Shown piece after piece: positions 8,485 through 17,547 of a stretch of DNA of 64,000 nt. Source of the stretch: Phaeobacter sp. A36a-5a (GTDB lineage: Bacteria; Pseudomonadota; Alphaproteobacteria; Rhodobacterales; Rhodobacteraceae); NCBI RefSeq assembly GCF_037911135.1, contig NZ_JBBLYU010000001.1:1798001-1862000 (forward strand). Direction: 5' to 3'. The position numbers and the translations under genes are program-made. Positions within the stretch are counted from its first letter, which is position 1; each line of letters starts with the position of its first letter. The notes beneath the pieces are model-generated. The model did not search any database, was not told where the DNA came from, and saw only the letters and a list, made by a program, of their open reading frames with translations.

Positions 8485-8655
8485 ATGGATCTTATCCGCA
8501 TCATCGCCGCCGTCATCCTGCCCCCGCTGGGCGTCTTTCTACAGGTCGGTCTGGGCAAGCATTTCTGGCTGAACATCCTGCTGACCCTGCTTGGCTATAT
8601 TCCGGGTATCGTCCATGCCGTCTGGGTCATCGCGCGGGAGCCGCAGCATGCCTAA
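8485..8655 (+). CDS. YqaE/Pmp3-family small membrane protein
   Basis: 56 residues with two hydrophobic helices. The conserved family core is visible in LPPLGVFLQVGLGKHFWLNILLT, followed by LGYIPGIVHAVWVI. Pmp3/YqaE (UPF0057) proteins are small inner-membrane proteins linked to stress and membrane potential in yeast and plants; the bacterial role is unclear. A GGGAGAA ribosome site precedes the ATG. The 3' end overlaps the next gene by 8 bp in another frame, so the two are probably translationally coupled. Confidence 0.92.
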   Translation: MDLIRIIAAVILPPLGVFLQVGLGKHFWLNILLTLLGYIPGIVHAVWVIAREPQHA

Positions 8656-9154
8656 CCTGCAGATCCCGCAGGAAGACCGCCTGCAATCGCTTGAGCGGCT
8701 GGCCCATGGGATGGACCGCGCGTTTCGCCTGCCGGTGATCGGCACGCGGATCGGCTGGGACAGTATCCTGGGGCTGGTCCCCGGCGTCGGCGACGCGCTG
8801 GCGCTGGCGCCTGCGGGGTATATCGTGCTCTCGGGCTATCGCATGGGGGCCTCATCCGGGACGCTGGCGCGGATGGTCGGCAACATCGGCATCGACGCGC
8901 TGATCGGCACCGTGCCCCTGATCGGTGACATTTTCGACATCGGCTGGAAGGCCAACCTGCGCAATGTTGCCCTGCTGAGGCGGCATCTCGAAAAAAAGAC
9001 GATGGCGGGCGAGCCTCTGGCCAAACGGCTGGCCCGCAGAGGGTTCGACCATATCAACGCCCCAACCCGCAGAACACTGAAGGCCGCCCGTGATCTGCCG
9101 CGTCGGCTGCACGCGGGCCGCGCGCGCCCGGCCGCAGAGCCGCGCCACGGCTGA
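8648..9154 (+). CDS. DUF4112 membrane protein
   Basis: 168 residues. The family pattern is clear: LERLAHGMDRAFRLPVIGTRIGWDSILGLVPGVGD, then GNIGIDALIGTVPLIGDIFD and GWKANLRNVALL. Two hydrophobic segments (about residues 50-72 and 85-105) contain the repeated G-x-x-P-x-x-GD element. The C-terminus is basic and Arg-rich. The start at 8648 lies inside the end of the YqaE-type gene (8-bp overlap). Function is unknown. A bidirectional terminator follows at 9205-9239. Confidence 0.85.
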   Translation: MPNLQIPQEDRLQSLERLAHGMDRAFRLPVIGTRIGWDSILGLVPGVGDALALAPAGYIVLSGYRMGASSGTLARMVGNIGIDALIGTVPLIGDIFDIGWKANLRNVALLRRHLEKKTMAGEPLAKRLARRGFDHINAPTRRTLKAARDLPRRLHAGRARPAAEPRHG

Positions 9155-9204
9155 TTGCTGCCGCTTACTGGCATCATGACCATGCGATACCCGTGACCGC
9201 AAGA

Positions 9205-9239
9205 AAAAGGCCGCGCCGGATGATCCGGGGCGGCCTTTT
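9205..9239. terminator. Bidirectional intrinsic terminator
   Basis: A 15-bp stem with one mismatch runs from AAAAGGCCGCGCCGG to CCGGGGCGGCCTTTT, with A-tract and T-tract on the two sides. It lies between convergent genes (the DUF4112 gene on plus and ndk on minus) and can serve both. Confidence 0.9.
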
Positions 9240-9270
9240 CCAATTTTAGTCAGGCTGAAACAGCGGTGGC

Positions 9271-9693
9271 TTAGCCGACCAGCTCCAGACCGGAGAAGAA
9301 ATAGGCGATTTCAACCGCTGCGGTTTCCGGTGCGTCGGACCCGTGAACGGAGTTTTCGCCGACGGATTCGGCGAATTCGGCGCGGATGGTGCCGGGAGCC
9401 GCGTCTGCGGGGTTGGTCGCGCCCATGATTTCGCGGTTTTTCGCGATGGCGTTTTCACCTTCCAGAACCTGCACAACAACCGGCTCGGAGGACATGAATT
9501 CGCAGAGTTCGTCGTAGAAGGGACGCTCAGCGTGGACAGCGTAGAACACGCCGGCCTGCTCTTTGGTCATGTGGATGCGCTTCTGCGCGACGATGCGCAG
9601 ACCTGCGTCTTCGAATTTCGCGTTGATCTTGCCGGTCAGGTTGCGACGGGTTGCATCGGGTTTGATGATCGAAAAGGTACGTTCCAGAGCCAT
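9271..9693 (-). CDS. ndk: Nucleoside diphosphate kinase
   Basis: 140 residues, the standard bacterial length. It transfers the gamma phosphate from ATP to NDPs through a phospho-His intermediate. The active-site His is in [12 protein letters not shown], and the N-terminal pattern [15 protein letters not shown] and the nucleotide-site [13 protein letters not shown] are intact. I use the ATG at 9693 rather than a longer upstream frame because it begins the conserved fold. The gene stands alone, divergent from the ABC-F gene, and ends at the shared terminator. Confidence 0.97.
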   Translation of the reverse strand: MALERTFSIIKPDATRRNLTGKINAKFEDAGLRIVAQKRIHMTKEQAGVFYAVHAERPFYDELCEFMSSEPVVVQVLEGENAIAKNREIMGATNPADAAPGTIRAEFAESVGENSVHGSDAPETAAVEIAYFFSGLELVG

Positions 9694-9949
9694 TTGGCAT
9701 ACTCCTGCAATTTGGGTCGCGGGATGGACCTCCCGGGACCGGAAACTTCGCGCGCCGCCTAGCATGGCTTGCGCGCCATGGGAAGGGGGTTGTTGCACTG
9801 CCGCTGCCCCGTGCGGGCCATCGGCGGGCCAAAGTAGCAGGCCAGAGTCGCGACATATATGCCCGTTCGGACGCATCGCGGCACGCTTTGGCCCATTGGA
9901 CGCCCTGAGGCCAATTGACAGCACCGGGTCACTGGGTCACACCGCTGCC

Positions 9950-11803
9950 ATGTTACGTATCAGCGATATCTCCTATGCGGTCGAAGGCCGTCTATTGTTC
10001 GATGGCGCCAGCGCCACGATCCCCACGGGCCACAAGGTCGGATTGGTGGGCCGCAACGGCACCGGCAAGACCACCCTGTTCCGCCTCATCCGCAATGAGC
10101 TCTCGCTGGAATCCGGCAGCATCTCGCTGCCCAGCCGGTCGCGCATTGGCGGTGTCGCGCAGGAGGCTCCAGCCTCGGGTGTGTCGCTGATCGATACGGT
10201 GCTGGCCGCCGATACCGAGCGCGCCGAGCTGCTGGCGGAGGCCGAGACCGCACAGGATCCGGGCCGAATTGCCGAAATCCAGACCCGCCTTGCCGATATC
10301 GACGCCTGGTCCGCCGAAGCGCGCGCCGCCTCGATCCTGAAGGGGCTGGGGTTTGACTATGAGGCGCAGCAGCGCCCCTGTTCGGATTTCTCCGGTGGCT
10401 GGCGGATGCGGGTCGCGCTGGCGGCGGTGCTGTTTTCGCAGCCCGATCTGCTGCTGCTCGATGAGCCGACCAACTATCTGGACCTGGAAGGCGCGCTGTG
10501 GCTGGAGGCCTATCTGGTCAAGTATCCGCACACCGTGATCATCATCAGCCACGACCGCGAGCTGCTGAACCGCTCAGTGAATGGCATCCTGCATCTCGAA
10601 GATCTCGGGCTGACGTTTTATTCCGGCAACTATGATCAGTTTGCCCGCCAGCGCGCTGCCAACCGCGCCAATCAGGCGGCACAGGCCAAGAAGCAGGACG
10701 CCCGCCGGGCGCATTTGCAGGCCTTTGTCGATCGGTTCAAGGCCAAGGCAAGCAAGGCCAAACAGGCGCAGAGCCGCGTCAAGATGCTGGAGAAGATGGA
10801 GACCATCCGCGCGCCCGAAGACGCCGCGCGCACAGTCTTCACCTTTCCCGAACCCGAAGAACTGTCGCCGCCGATCATCGCCACCGAGGGCGCATCGGTG
10901 GGCTATGACGGCACCACGATCCTGAGCCGGCTGGACCTGCGGATTGATCAGGACGACCGCATTGCGCTTCTGGGCAAAAACGGTGAGGGCAAATCCACCC
11001 TCTCCAAGATGCTGTCGGGCCGGCTGGATGTAATGACGGGCAAGATGACCCAGTCCAGCAAGCTGCGGATCGGCTTCTTTGCCCAGCATCAGGTCGATGA
11101 GCTGCATATTGACGAAACCCCGTTGCAGCATCTGCAACGCGAACGCCCCAATGAGGGCCAGGCCCGTCTGCGCGCAAGGCTGGCAGGCTTTGGTCTCGGG
11201 TCGGATCAGGCGGATACCGAGGTCGGGCGCCTCTCTGGTGGGCAAAAGGCGCGTCTGTCGCTGCTGCTGGCCACCCTGCCCGCGCCGCATCTGCTGATCC
11301 TCGACGAGCCGACCAACCACCTGGATATCGAAAGCCGCGAGGCGCTGGTGGAGGCGCTGACCGCCTATTCCGGCGCGGTCATTCTGGTCAGCCACGATAT
11401 GCACCTGCTCAGCCTTGTTGCCGACCGGCTGTGGCTGGTCTCCGGCGGCACGGTGAAACCCTATGAGGGCGATCTGCCCTCCTACCGCGATCTGCTGCTC
11501 ACACGGGACAAACCGGCGGGCAAATCCAAGGCCAAGGCGGAAAAGCCCAAACGCCCGTCGCGCGATGCGCTACAGGCGCTGCGCGCCGAGGTGCGCAAAG
11601 GCGAGGCACGGCTGGAGAAGGTCAGCGAAATGCGCGACAAACTGGCCAAGAAACTGGCCGATCCTGCCCTCTATGACGAAGATCGCAAGGATGAGGCGCT
11701 GGTCTGGCAGCGCAAATACGCCGAGGTGATGGAGGCGCAGGACCGGGCAGAGGATCTGTGGCTGAAGGCGGTTGAAAAACTGGAAAAGGCAGAAGCGCTA
11801 TGA
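9950..11803 (+). CDS. ABC-F family ATPase
   Basis: 617 residues with two ABC domains and no membrane segments. Walker A motifs are GRNGTGKTT and GKNGEGKST; signatures are FSGGWRMR and LSGGQKAR; Walker B motifs are LLLLDEPTNYLD and LLILDEPTNHLD. The linker between domains (about 240-330) is rich in Ala, Lys and Gln, as in ribosome-acting ABC-F proteins. The last 70 or so residues are charged and coiled-coil-like. This fits the YheS/Uup group, which acts on the ribosome rather than in transport. The start at 9950 begins directly at MLRISDISYAVEG. The stop overlaps the next gene as ATGA. Confidence 0.93.
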   Translation: MLRISDISYAVEGRLLFDGASATIPTGHKVGLVGRNGTGKTTLFRLIRNELSLESGSISLPSRSRIGGVAQEAPASGVSLIDTVLAADTERAELLAEAETAQDPGRIAEIQTRLADIDAWSAEARAASILKGLGFDYEAQQRPCSDFSGGWRMRVALAAVLFSQPDLLLLDEPTNYLDLEGALWLEAYLVKYPHTVIIISHDRELLNRSVNGILHLEDLGLTFYSGNYDQFARQRAANRANQAAQAKKQDARRAHLQAFVDRFKAKASKAKQAQSRVKMLEKMETIRAPEDAARTVFTFPEPEELSPPIIATEGASVGYDGTTILSRLDLRIDQDDRIALLGKNGEGKSTLSKMLSGRLDVMTGKMTQSSKLRIGFFAQHQVDELHIDETPLQHLQRERPNEGQARLRARLAGFGLGSDQADTEVGRLSGGQKARLSLLLATLPAPHLLILDEPTNHLDIESREALVEALTAYSGAVILVSHDMHLLSLVADRLWLVSGGTVKPYEGDLPSYRDLLLTRDKPAGKSKAKAEKPKRPSRDALQALRAEVRKGEARLEKVSEMRDKLAKKLADPALYDEDRKDEALVWQRKYAEVMEAQDRAEDLWLKAVEKLEKAEAL

Positions 11804-12423
11804 TCGATACCGCCTTTCTGATCACCTCCTTTGTGACGCTGTTCGTGATTGTCGATCCGATTGGATTGACGCCGATCTTTCTGGCGCTGACCCAGGGCAT
11901 GACGCCAGCGCAGCGGCGGGCGATTGCCCTGCGCTCCACCATCACCGCTGCGGTGCTGCTGGCGGTGTTTGCGGCCTTTGGCGAGGCGGTGCTGGGGTTT
12001 GCCGGGATTTCCATGGCCGCCTTTCGCATCGCCGGCGGCGTTCTGCTGTTCCTGACCGCGCTCGACATGTTGTTTGAACGTCGCAACAAGCGGCGCGAGG
12101 ACCGCAGCGAGGAAGATGACTTTGACGATCCCTCGGTCTTTCCACTGGCGATCCCGCTGATTGCCGGGCCGGGCTCAATTGCCACGGTGATCCTGCTGAC
12201 CGGTCAGCAGCCGGGGTTTGCCGGATTTGCCATGGTGATGGCGGTGGTCTTTGCAGTGCTGAGCATCCTGTTGCTGATGTGCCTGTTCTCCGGCCTGTTT
12301 GAACGGCTGCTGGGCAAGACCGGCATTACTGTTGTGACACGGCTGCTGGGGATGCTGCTGGCCGCGCTCTCGGTGCAATTCGTGCTGGACGGGTTGCAGG
12401 CCTTTGGATTTGCCGGGGGCTGA
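11800..12423 (+). CDS. MarC-family integral membrane protein
   Basis: 207 residues with about six transmembrane helices. The family patterns VIVDPIGLTPIFLALT, AFRIAGGVLLFLTALDML and PLAIPLIAGPGSIATVI are all present. A charged loop (FERRNKRREDRSEEDDFDD) separates the two halves. MarC/UPF0056 proteins were once thought to confer multidrug resistance, but their function is unresolved. It overlaps the ABC-F gene by 4 bp and is probably cotranscribed with it. Confidence 0.92.
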   Translation: MIDTAFLITSFVTLFVIVDPIGLTPIFLALTQGMTPAQRRAIALRSTITAAVLLAVFAAFGEAVLGFAGISMAAFRIAGGVLLFLTALDMLFERRNKRREDRSEEDDFDDPSVFPLAIPLIAGPGSIATVILLTGQQPGFAGFAMVMAVVFAVLSILLLMCLFSGLFERLLGKTGITVVTRLLGMLLAALSVQFVLDGLQAFGFAGG

Positions 12424-12492
12424 GCCTCTCGAAACTTTCCGGGTGCCTCCCCATATTGAGGGGAGAGATCGGCGCAAGGCAGGAGAAACAGG

Positions 12493-13074
12493 TTGGACGG
12501 CATCGAAACTCCACGATTGATCTATCTGGTGTTGCTGCTGGTCGCGGTTGGCTCCTGGGTGTTTGTGCAGAACCGGCAGGGGCTGGGCAAAACCGTGCAG
12601 CAGCTGGCGATCTGGGCGTTCATCTTTCTTGGCGTGATAGCCGGTTACGGCCTGTGGGAGGACATCCGCAGCACGGTGCAGCCGCAGCAGGTGGTGATGC
12701 GCGACGAGGGGCGCGTGGATGTGCCGCGTGCGCGCGACGGGCATTATTATCTGACCGTCGATGTCAACGAGGTGCCGGTGCGCTTCCTGGTCGATACCGG
12801 CGCCAGCGCCGTGGTGCTGAATGCAAAGGATGCGCGGCGGGTTGGCATTGATCCCGAAAGCCTTGCCTATCTGGGACGGGCGCGCACCGCCAATGGCGAG
12901 GTGCGCACTGCGCTGGCCACGGTCAAGAGCATGTCGCTGGGCGGCATCACCGACCGCGACATCACGCTTTCGGTGAACGAGGGGCAGATGGATCAGTCGC
13001 TCCTGGGGATGGATTACCTGCAACGCTGGTCCAGCATCGAGATCCGCAACGGATCGCTGATCCTGACGCGCTGA
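12493..13074 (+). CDS. Membrane-anchored retropepsin-like aspartic protease (TIGR02281 type)
   Basis: 193 residues. There are two N-terminal hydrophobic helices (about 9-24 and 36-53), then a single retropepsin-like domain. The catalytic motif is VDTGASAVVLN near residue 97, and LLGMDYLQRW closes the fold. One Asp per chain implies a homodimer. I choose a TTG start because an AGGAGAAACA ribosome site sits just upstream and no ATG fits. It follows marC after 69 bp and converges on holC. The substrate is unknown. Confidence 0.85.
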   Translation: MDGIETPRLIYLVLLLVAVGSWVFVQNRQGLGKTVQQLAIWAFIFLGVIAGYGLWEDIRSTVQPQQVVMRDEGRVDVPRARDGHYYLTVDVNEVPVRFLVDTGASAVVLNAKDARRVGIDPESLAYLGRARTANGEVRTALATVKSMSLGGITDRDITLSVNEGQMDQSLLGMDYLQRWSSIEIRNGSLILTR

Positions 13075-13107
13075 GGCCAGCGCCGCCCCCCTTTCGCGGG
13101 TTGATAC

Positions 13108-13572
13108 CTAGGCGGTTTTCTCGGCCTTTTTCTCCCAGCGCCCGCTCTCTTCGGACCAATATTGCGCTGAGCATCCCGCATCGGTGAGGGATTTCCACTG
13201 CACCCTTGCTCGGGCCACCGCGTCCGGGTTGGTGCCGTCAAACAGAATGCAGACCCGCTCCAGCGCGGCAACCTCCTCCGCCGTGACCTCGGCGCCATCC
13301 ACCGCCATCAGGCAGCTGGTACCGGGCACCGGCGTCGTCTCATGGCTGAGCAGAACGGGCTGAAGCGCATCATGGGGGCCGCCGAGAATACCATGCGGAA
13401 GAAACTGCTCCTCCGGTCCAAGCCACAGCCGTTCGTCCAGCTGCGTGATCCGCTGCCGGTCCACCCCGCGCACGACAATGCGCCACCCGGCGCCAAGCGC
13501 CTTGTCGAGGAGGACCGGCAGCGTCTCTTCAAGCGAACGCCGGGTCAGATGGTAGAAATAGGCCGCCCCCAT
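13108..13572 (-). CDS. holC: DNA polymerase III subunit chi
   Basis: 154 residues. HolC family features are the start YFYHLTRRSLEETLPVLLDKAL, the WLGPEEQFLPHG segment (the WTx5FLPHG-type motif) and the end ARVQWKSLTDAG. Chi links the clamp loader to single-strand-binding protein. It lies 20 bp after pepA on the same strand; pepA-holC is also the order in E. coli. Confidence 0.92.
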   Translation of the reverse strand: MGAAYFYHLTRRSLEETLPVLLDKALGAGWRIVVRGVDRQRITQLDERLWLGPEEQFLPHGILGGPHDALQPVLLSHETTPVPGTSCLMAVDGAEVTAEEVAALERVCILFDGTNPDAVARARVQWKSLTDAGCSAQYWSEESGRWEKKAEKTA

Positions 13573-13592
13573 GGTCTGTATCTCTGCCTGTC

Positions 13593-15068
13593 TCAGTCCG
13601 TCTCGAACATATTCTGCACCAGCCGGTTCAACGCCATGACGCCCCAGCCGGTCGCGCCTTTGGGGGCGTAGTCGGTGTCTGTCTTGACCGAGGCGACGCC
13701 TGCGATATCCAGATGGACCCAGGGGGTGTCTTCCTTGACGAAACGTTGCAGGAACTGCGCGGCGGTGATCGACCCGGCCGGGCGGCCACCGATGTTCTTC
13801 ATGTCGGCAATGCGCGATTTCAGCATGTCGTCATAGGCCTTGCCCAGAGGCATCCGCCAGGCGCCCTCGCCCTCGGCTTCGGCGGCTTTCAGGAAGCGGT
13901 TGCAGAAGGTGTCGTCATTGGAGAAGACCCCCGCGTTTTCATGGCCAAGGCCGATAATAATGGCGCCAGTCAGGGTGGCGAGGTCGATCATGCCCACCGG
14001 TTTGAAGCGCTCCTGCGCGTACCACATCACGTCGCAGAGAACCAAGCGCCCCTCGGCGTCGGTATTGATCACCTCGACGGTGTCACCCTTCATGGATCTG
14101 ATGACATCGCCCGGGCGGGTCGCATTGCCAGACGGCATGTTCTCGACCAGCCCGACAAGACCGACCACATTGGCTTTCGCCTTGCGCAGGGCCAGCGCCC
14201 GCATGGTGCCCGCAACAACGCCGGCACCGCCCATATCCATGGTCATGTCTTCCATGCCCGCGCCCGGTTTCAGCGAGATGCCGCCAGTGTCAAACACCAC
14301 GCCCTTGCCCACCAGCGCCAGCGGTGCGGCATCGGTTTCGCCGCCGTTCCACTGCATCACCACCACTTTCGACGGGCTGTCGGACCCCTGCCCCACGCAG
14401 AGCAGCGTCCGCATGCCCAGCTCTTCCAGCTGGTCCTCGTCGAGCACCTCAACCTTCAGTCCGAGGCTTTCCATCTCCGCCAGCCGATTGGCAAATTCGG
14501 TAGTGGTCAGCACATTGGCCGGCTCATTGACCAGATCGCGGGTCATGTGGACACCTTCGGCCACGGCTGCCAGCGGGCCATAGGCGGCCTCGACATCGGC
14601 GGGGGATTTATGGGCGATCACCACCTCAGCGTCGGAGGGGGCCTTGTCGCCGGTCTTGTGATCGTCAAAGCGATAGTCGCGCAGAGCCATCCCCAGCGCC
14701 AGATCCGCAGCGCGTGGCATGGAGCCTGCCATCACCGTCACCGATTTTCCATCGCTGCGCGCGGCCAGCTTGGCGCCGGCCTTGCGCGCCTCGATCGCGC
14801 TGATCTTGCGCGGGGTGACCAGAATATCCAGCGCCTCGGCTTTCATGCCAGCGGGCCAGGCCAGCGAAACCACATCGCCCGCCTTGGTCTTCTCAAAACC
14901 CTTTGCTTCAACCAGACGTGCCAGCGCCCCTTTGGTCAACCGGTTTGCCGTGCGCGCTGCCTGCCCCAATGTCCCCTCCGGGGTGATCTGAACCACCACA
15001 CGGCCCTCAATCTCGGAGAGGGTCTTGGGATCAAATTCGACAAAACGTGTAGGGGTCAGCGGACGCAT
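13593..15068 (-). CDS. pepA: Leucyl aminopeptidase (M17)
   Basis: 491 residues. The two-metal M17 site is intact: GKGVVFDTGGISLKPG, MTMDMGGAGVV and NTDAEGRLVLCD. The catalytic Arg is in that last motif. The N-terminal 150 or so residues form the regulatory macro-like domain. I start at the ATG at 15068, which has AGGAG 8 nt upstream. An in-frame TTG at 15107 is less likely. Besides peptide turnover, PepA can bind DNA in E. coli; this is not shown here. It forms an operon with holC and is divergent from lptF. Confidence 0.95.
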   Translation of the reverse strand: MRPLTPTRFVEFDPKTLSEIEGRVVVQITPEGTLGQAARTANRLTKGALARLVEAKGFEKTKAGDVVSLAWPAGMKAEALDILVTPRKISAIEARKAGAKLAARSDGKSVTVMAGSMPRAADLALGMALRDYRFDDHKTGDKAPSDAEVVIAHKSPADVEAAYGPLAAVAEGVHMTRDLVNEPANVLTTTEFANRLAEMESLGLKVEVLDEDQLEELGMRTLLCVGQGSDSPSKVVVMQWNGGETDAAPLALVGKGVVFDTGGISLKPGAGMEDMTMDMGGAGVVAGTMRALALRKAKANVVGLVGLVENMPSGNATRPGDVIRSMKGDTVEVINTDAEGRLVLCDVMWYAQERFKPVGMIDLATLTGAIIIGLGHENAGVFSNDDTFCNRFLKAAEAEGEGAWRMPLGKAYDDMLKSRIADMKNIGGRPAGSITAAQFLQRFVKEDTPWVHLDIAGVASVKTDTDYAPKGATGWGVMALNRLVQNMFETD

Positions 15069-15294
15069 GTGCGGGGCTCCTGTCAGGGTCAATTCCTCAA
15101 TCCCCAACAGGTAGCCTGCCTGTGCGACAATGACTAGGGCCAGATATGGTTTGACCGCCGTCGAAGGATGCGCCGAACGGGCTAGCGGGCGGCCACCGGC
15201 CGACTGTCGCGCGTCCGCAGAATGCAGTTTTCCCCGGCCAACAAATCCTCTAAGGTCTCCTCAAAACAAGGGCAGTAGGATCTGGGGGGATCGC

Positions 15295-16446
15295 GTGTCA
15301 CGATACGACAGATATGTGCTGTCCCAATACCTGCTGTTTTTTGGGTTCTTTGCCTTGATTCTGGTGGCCGTATTCTGGATCAACCGCGCGGTGGTGCTGT
15401 TTGACCGGCTGATCGGCGACGGGCAGTCGGCCTTGGTTTTCCTGGAATTCACCGCCCTTGCCCTGCCGAATCTGGTGCGTATGGTGCTGCCGGTTGCGGC
15501 CTTTGCCGCATCGGTCTGGGTGACCAACCGGCTCAACAGCGAAAGCGAACTGACGGTTCTGCGGGCCACCGGCACCAGCCCCTGGCAGATGGCGAAACCG
15601 GCGCTGGCCTTTGGCCTGATCACCGCGCTGATGATGTCGATCCTGACCCATGTTCTGCTGCCTGCCTCCATCGCGACGCTGGAGCAGCGCGAATCCGAGG
15701 TCGCCCGCAATGTGACGGCCAAGCTGTTGAGCGAGGGTGATTTCCTGCATCCGGCGCGCGGCGTCACCTTTTACATTGGTCGGATTGACCCCGATGGGAC
15801 GCTCAATGACGTGTTCCTGTCCGATCGCCGCAGCCCGGCAGAAAGCGTCACCTATACCGGCGGCAAGGCCTATCTGGTGCGCGACGACGACAGGACCCAT
15901 CTGGTGATGGTTGATGGCATGTCACAGCGTATCGACGCTGAGACCCAGCGCCTGTCTTCCACCATTTTTTCCGATTTTTCCTATGATATCAGTAGCCTTG
16001 CCAACAAAGCTGAAGAAAAGACCCGCAATATCCGCGCCATCCCCAGCCTTGAGTTGCTGCGCCAGATGCCGAAGCTGATCGCCGATGGCCCCTATAGTGC
16101 CGGCGCGCTGGCCGAAGAGCTGCACCTGCGGTTTGCCCGTGCCCTGGTCTGTGTCGCTGTGGTGCTGATCGGCTTTGCCTCCCTGATGCTGGGCGGTTTC
16201 TCGCGATTTGGAGTCTGGCGGCAGGCGCTTCTTGCCTTTGTGCTACTGATCTTTGTCGAGGGGCTGCGCGGCGTGGTCTCCGAGCCGGTGCTGCGCAACG
16301 CCGATTTCTGGCCGCTGATCTACCTGCCGACGCTGATCGGGCTGCTGGTCGGGCTGGCGTTTCTGCAATTGGCGGCCAAGCCGCTGGGACCGCTGCTGGC
16401 GCGGCGGCGCCATAGCCGCCAAACCCGCAGGGAGCGCGCCACATGA
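15295..16446 (+). CDS. lptF: LPS export ABC transporter permease LptF
   Basis: 383 residues of the YjgP/YjgQ family: three N-terminal helices, a periplasmic beta-jellyroll domain (about 130-265) and three C-terminal helices. A GTG start at 15295 (VSRYDRYVLSQYLLFFG) follows TCTGGGGGGATC at a good distance. The longer frame from 15130 has no ribosome site. With LptG it forms the inner-membrane part of the LptB2FG extractor that pulls LPS out of the membrane. It overlaps lptG as ATGA. lptB is not in the window. Confidence 0.94.
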   Translation: MSRYDRYVLSQYLLFFGFFALILVAVFWINRAVVLFDRLIGDGQSALVFLEFTALALPNLVRMVLPVAAFAASVWVTNRLNSESELTVLRATGTSPWQMAKPALAFGLITALMMSILTHVLLPASIATLEQRESEVARNVTAKLLSEGDFLHPARGVTFYIGRIDPDGTLNDVFLSDRRSPAESVTYTGGKAYLVRDDDRTHLVMVDGMSQRIDAETQRLSSTIFSDFSYDISSLANKAEEKTRNIRAIPSLELLRQMPKLIADGPYSAGALAEELHLRFARALVCVAVVLIGFASLMLGGFSRFGVWRQALLAFVLLIFVEGLRGVVSEPVLRNADFWPLIYLPTLIGLLVGLAFLQLAAKPLGPLLARRRHSRQTRRERAT

Positions 16447-17546
16447 CCCTGGATCTGTATTACGCGCGCCGCTTTTTGCAATGGTTTGCAGTGATTTGCG
16501 GCGTCCTGTTAACGCTTGTGATGTTGATCGACCTGAATGAGCAGATCCGCCGGTTTGAGGCGCAGGACCTGTCGCTGGGCCAGCTGTTTGGCCTGACGCT
16601 GCTCAATACCCCTGCGGCGCTGAGTGAATTTCTGCCGTTGATCATGATCCTCACCACCATCGTGCTGTTCATCGGGCTGGCGCGCAGCAGCGAGCTGGTG
16701 GTGACCCGCGCCATTGGCCGTTCGGGCATCCGCGCGCTGGCGGCTCCGGTGCTGCTGGCGGCGCTGATCGGGGTACTGGCTGTCAGCACGTTGAACCCGA
16801 TCGTGGCGGCGACCTCCAACCGCTACCGCGATCTGGCGGAGACCTACCGCAACGGCGGCCCGGCGGCGCTGTCGCTTACCGGTGAGGGCCTGTGGCTGCG
16901 GCAGGGCGGCGCGCTGGGGCAATCGGTCATCCACGCCACCGGCTACAGCGGCGATACCGGCGATATCACGCTCCATGATGTGACGATCCTTTCTTACGGC
17001 CCCGAAGGCCGCCCGATCCGCCAGACGCTTGCGGAACAGGCGACGCTGGATGGCGGCGACTGGGTGCTGACCAAGGCCAAGGTCTGGCCGCTCATCGTGG
17101 GTGTGAACCCCGAGACCAACGCCGAGCGGCACCCGACACTGCGCCTCTCGACCACGCTGACATCGGAGCGGATTCGCGACACGCTGGGCACTGCGACCGG
17201 GATCTCCGTCTACGATCTGCCCGCCACGATCCGCGAGCTGTCCGAGGCCGGGTTCTCCACCAAGCGCTATGAGGTCTGGTTGCAGGTGGAACTGGCGCGA
17301 CCGCTGTTCCTGATCGCCATGGCGCTGGTTGGCGCCGCCTTTACCATGCGCCATACGCGGTTTGGCGGCACCGGTCTGGCGGTTCTGACAGCGGTGCTGC
17401 TGGGGTTCGGGCTTTATTTCCTGCGCAATTTCGCCCAGATCCTGGGGGAAAACGGCCAGATCCCCGTGGCGCTGGCCGGCTGGGCACCGCCGGTGGCGGC
17501 GATCCTGCTGACGATGGGGTTACTCTTACATGCCGAGGACGGATAA
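16443..17546 (+). CDS. lptG: LPS export ABC transporter permease LptG
   Basis: 367 residues, paralogous in layout to LptF: six helices around a periplasmic domain (about 125-265). It begins with LDLYYARRFLQWFAVICGVLLTL and contains the coupling region NTPAALSEFLPLIMILTTIV. It overlaps lptF by 4 bp and ends just before the lptD start, so the order lptF-lptG-lptD is tight and probably one transcript. It works in the inner membrane with LptF and LptB. Confidence 0.94.
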   Translation: MTLDLYYARRFLQWFAVICGVLLTLVMLIDLNEQIRRFEAQDLSLGQLFGLTLLNTPAALSEFLPLIMILTTIVLFIGLARSSELVVTRAIGRSGIRALAAPVLLAALIGVLAVSTLNPIVAATSNRYRDLAETYRNGGPAALSLTGEGLWLRQGGALGQSVIHATGYSGDTGDITLHDVTILSYGPEGRPIRQTLAEQATLDGGDWVLTKAKVWPLIVGVNPETNAERHPTLRLSTTLTSERIRDTLGTATGISVYDLPATIRELSEAGFSTKRYEVWLQVELARPLFLIAMALVGAAFTMRHTRFGGTGLAVLTAVLLGFGLYFLRNFAQILGENGQIPVALAGWAPPVAAILLTMGLLLHAEDG

Positions 17547-17547
17547 C

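Noticed and set aside
13713-15137. A 474-codon open frame on the plus strand opposite pepA, and similar long antisense frames at 6422-7885, 36649-38001 and 57395-58762
   Set aside because: Each lies opposite a well-supported gene, has the His/Gln/Arg-rich composition of an antisense shadow in high-GC DNA, and shows no recognisable domain.
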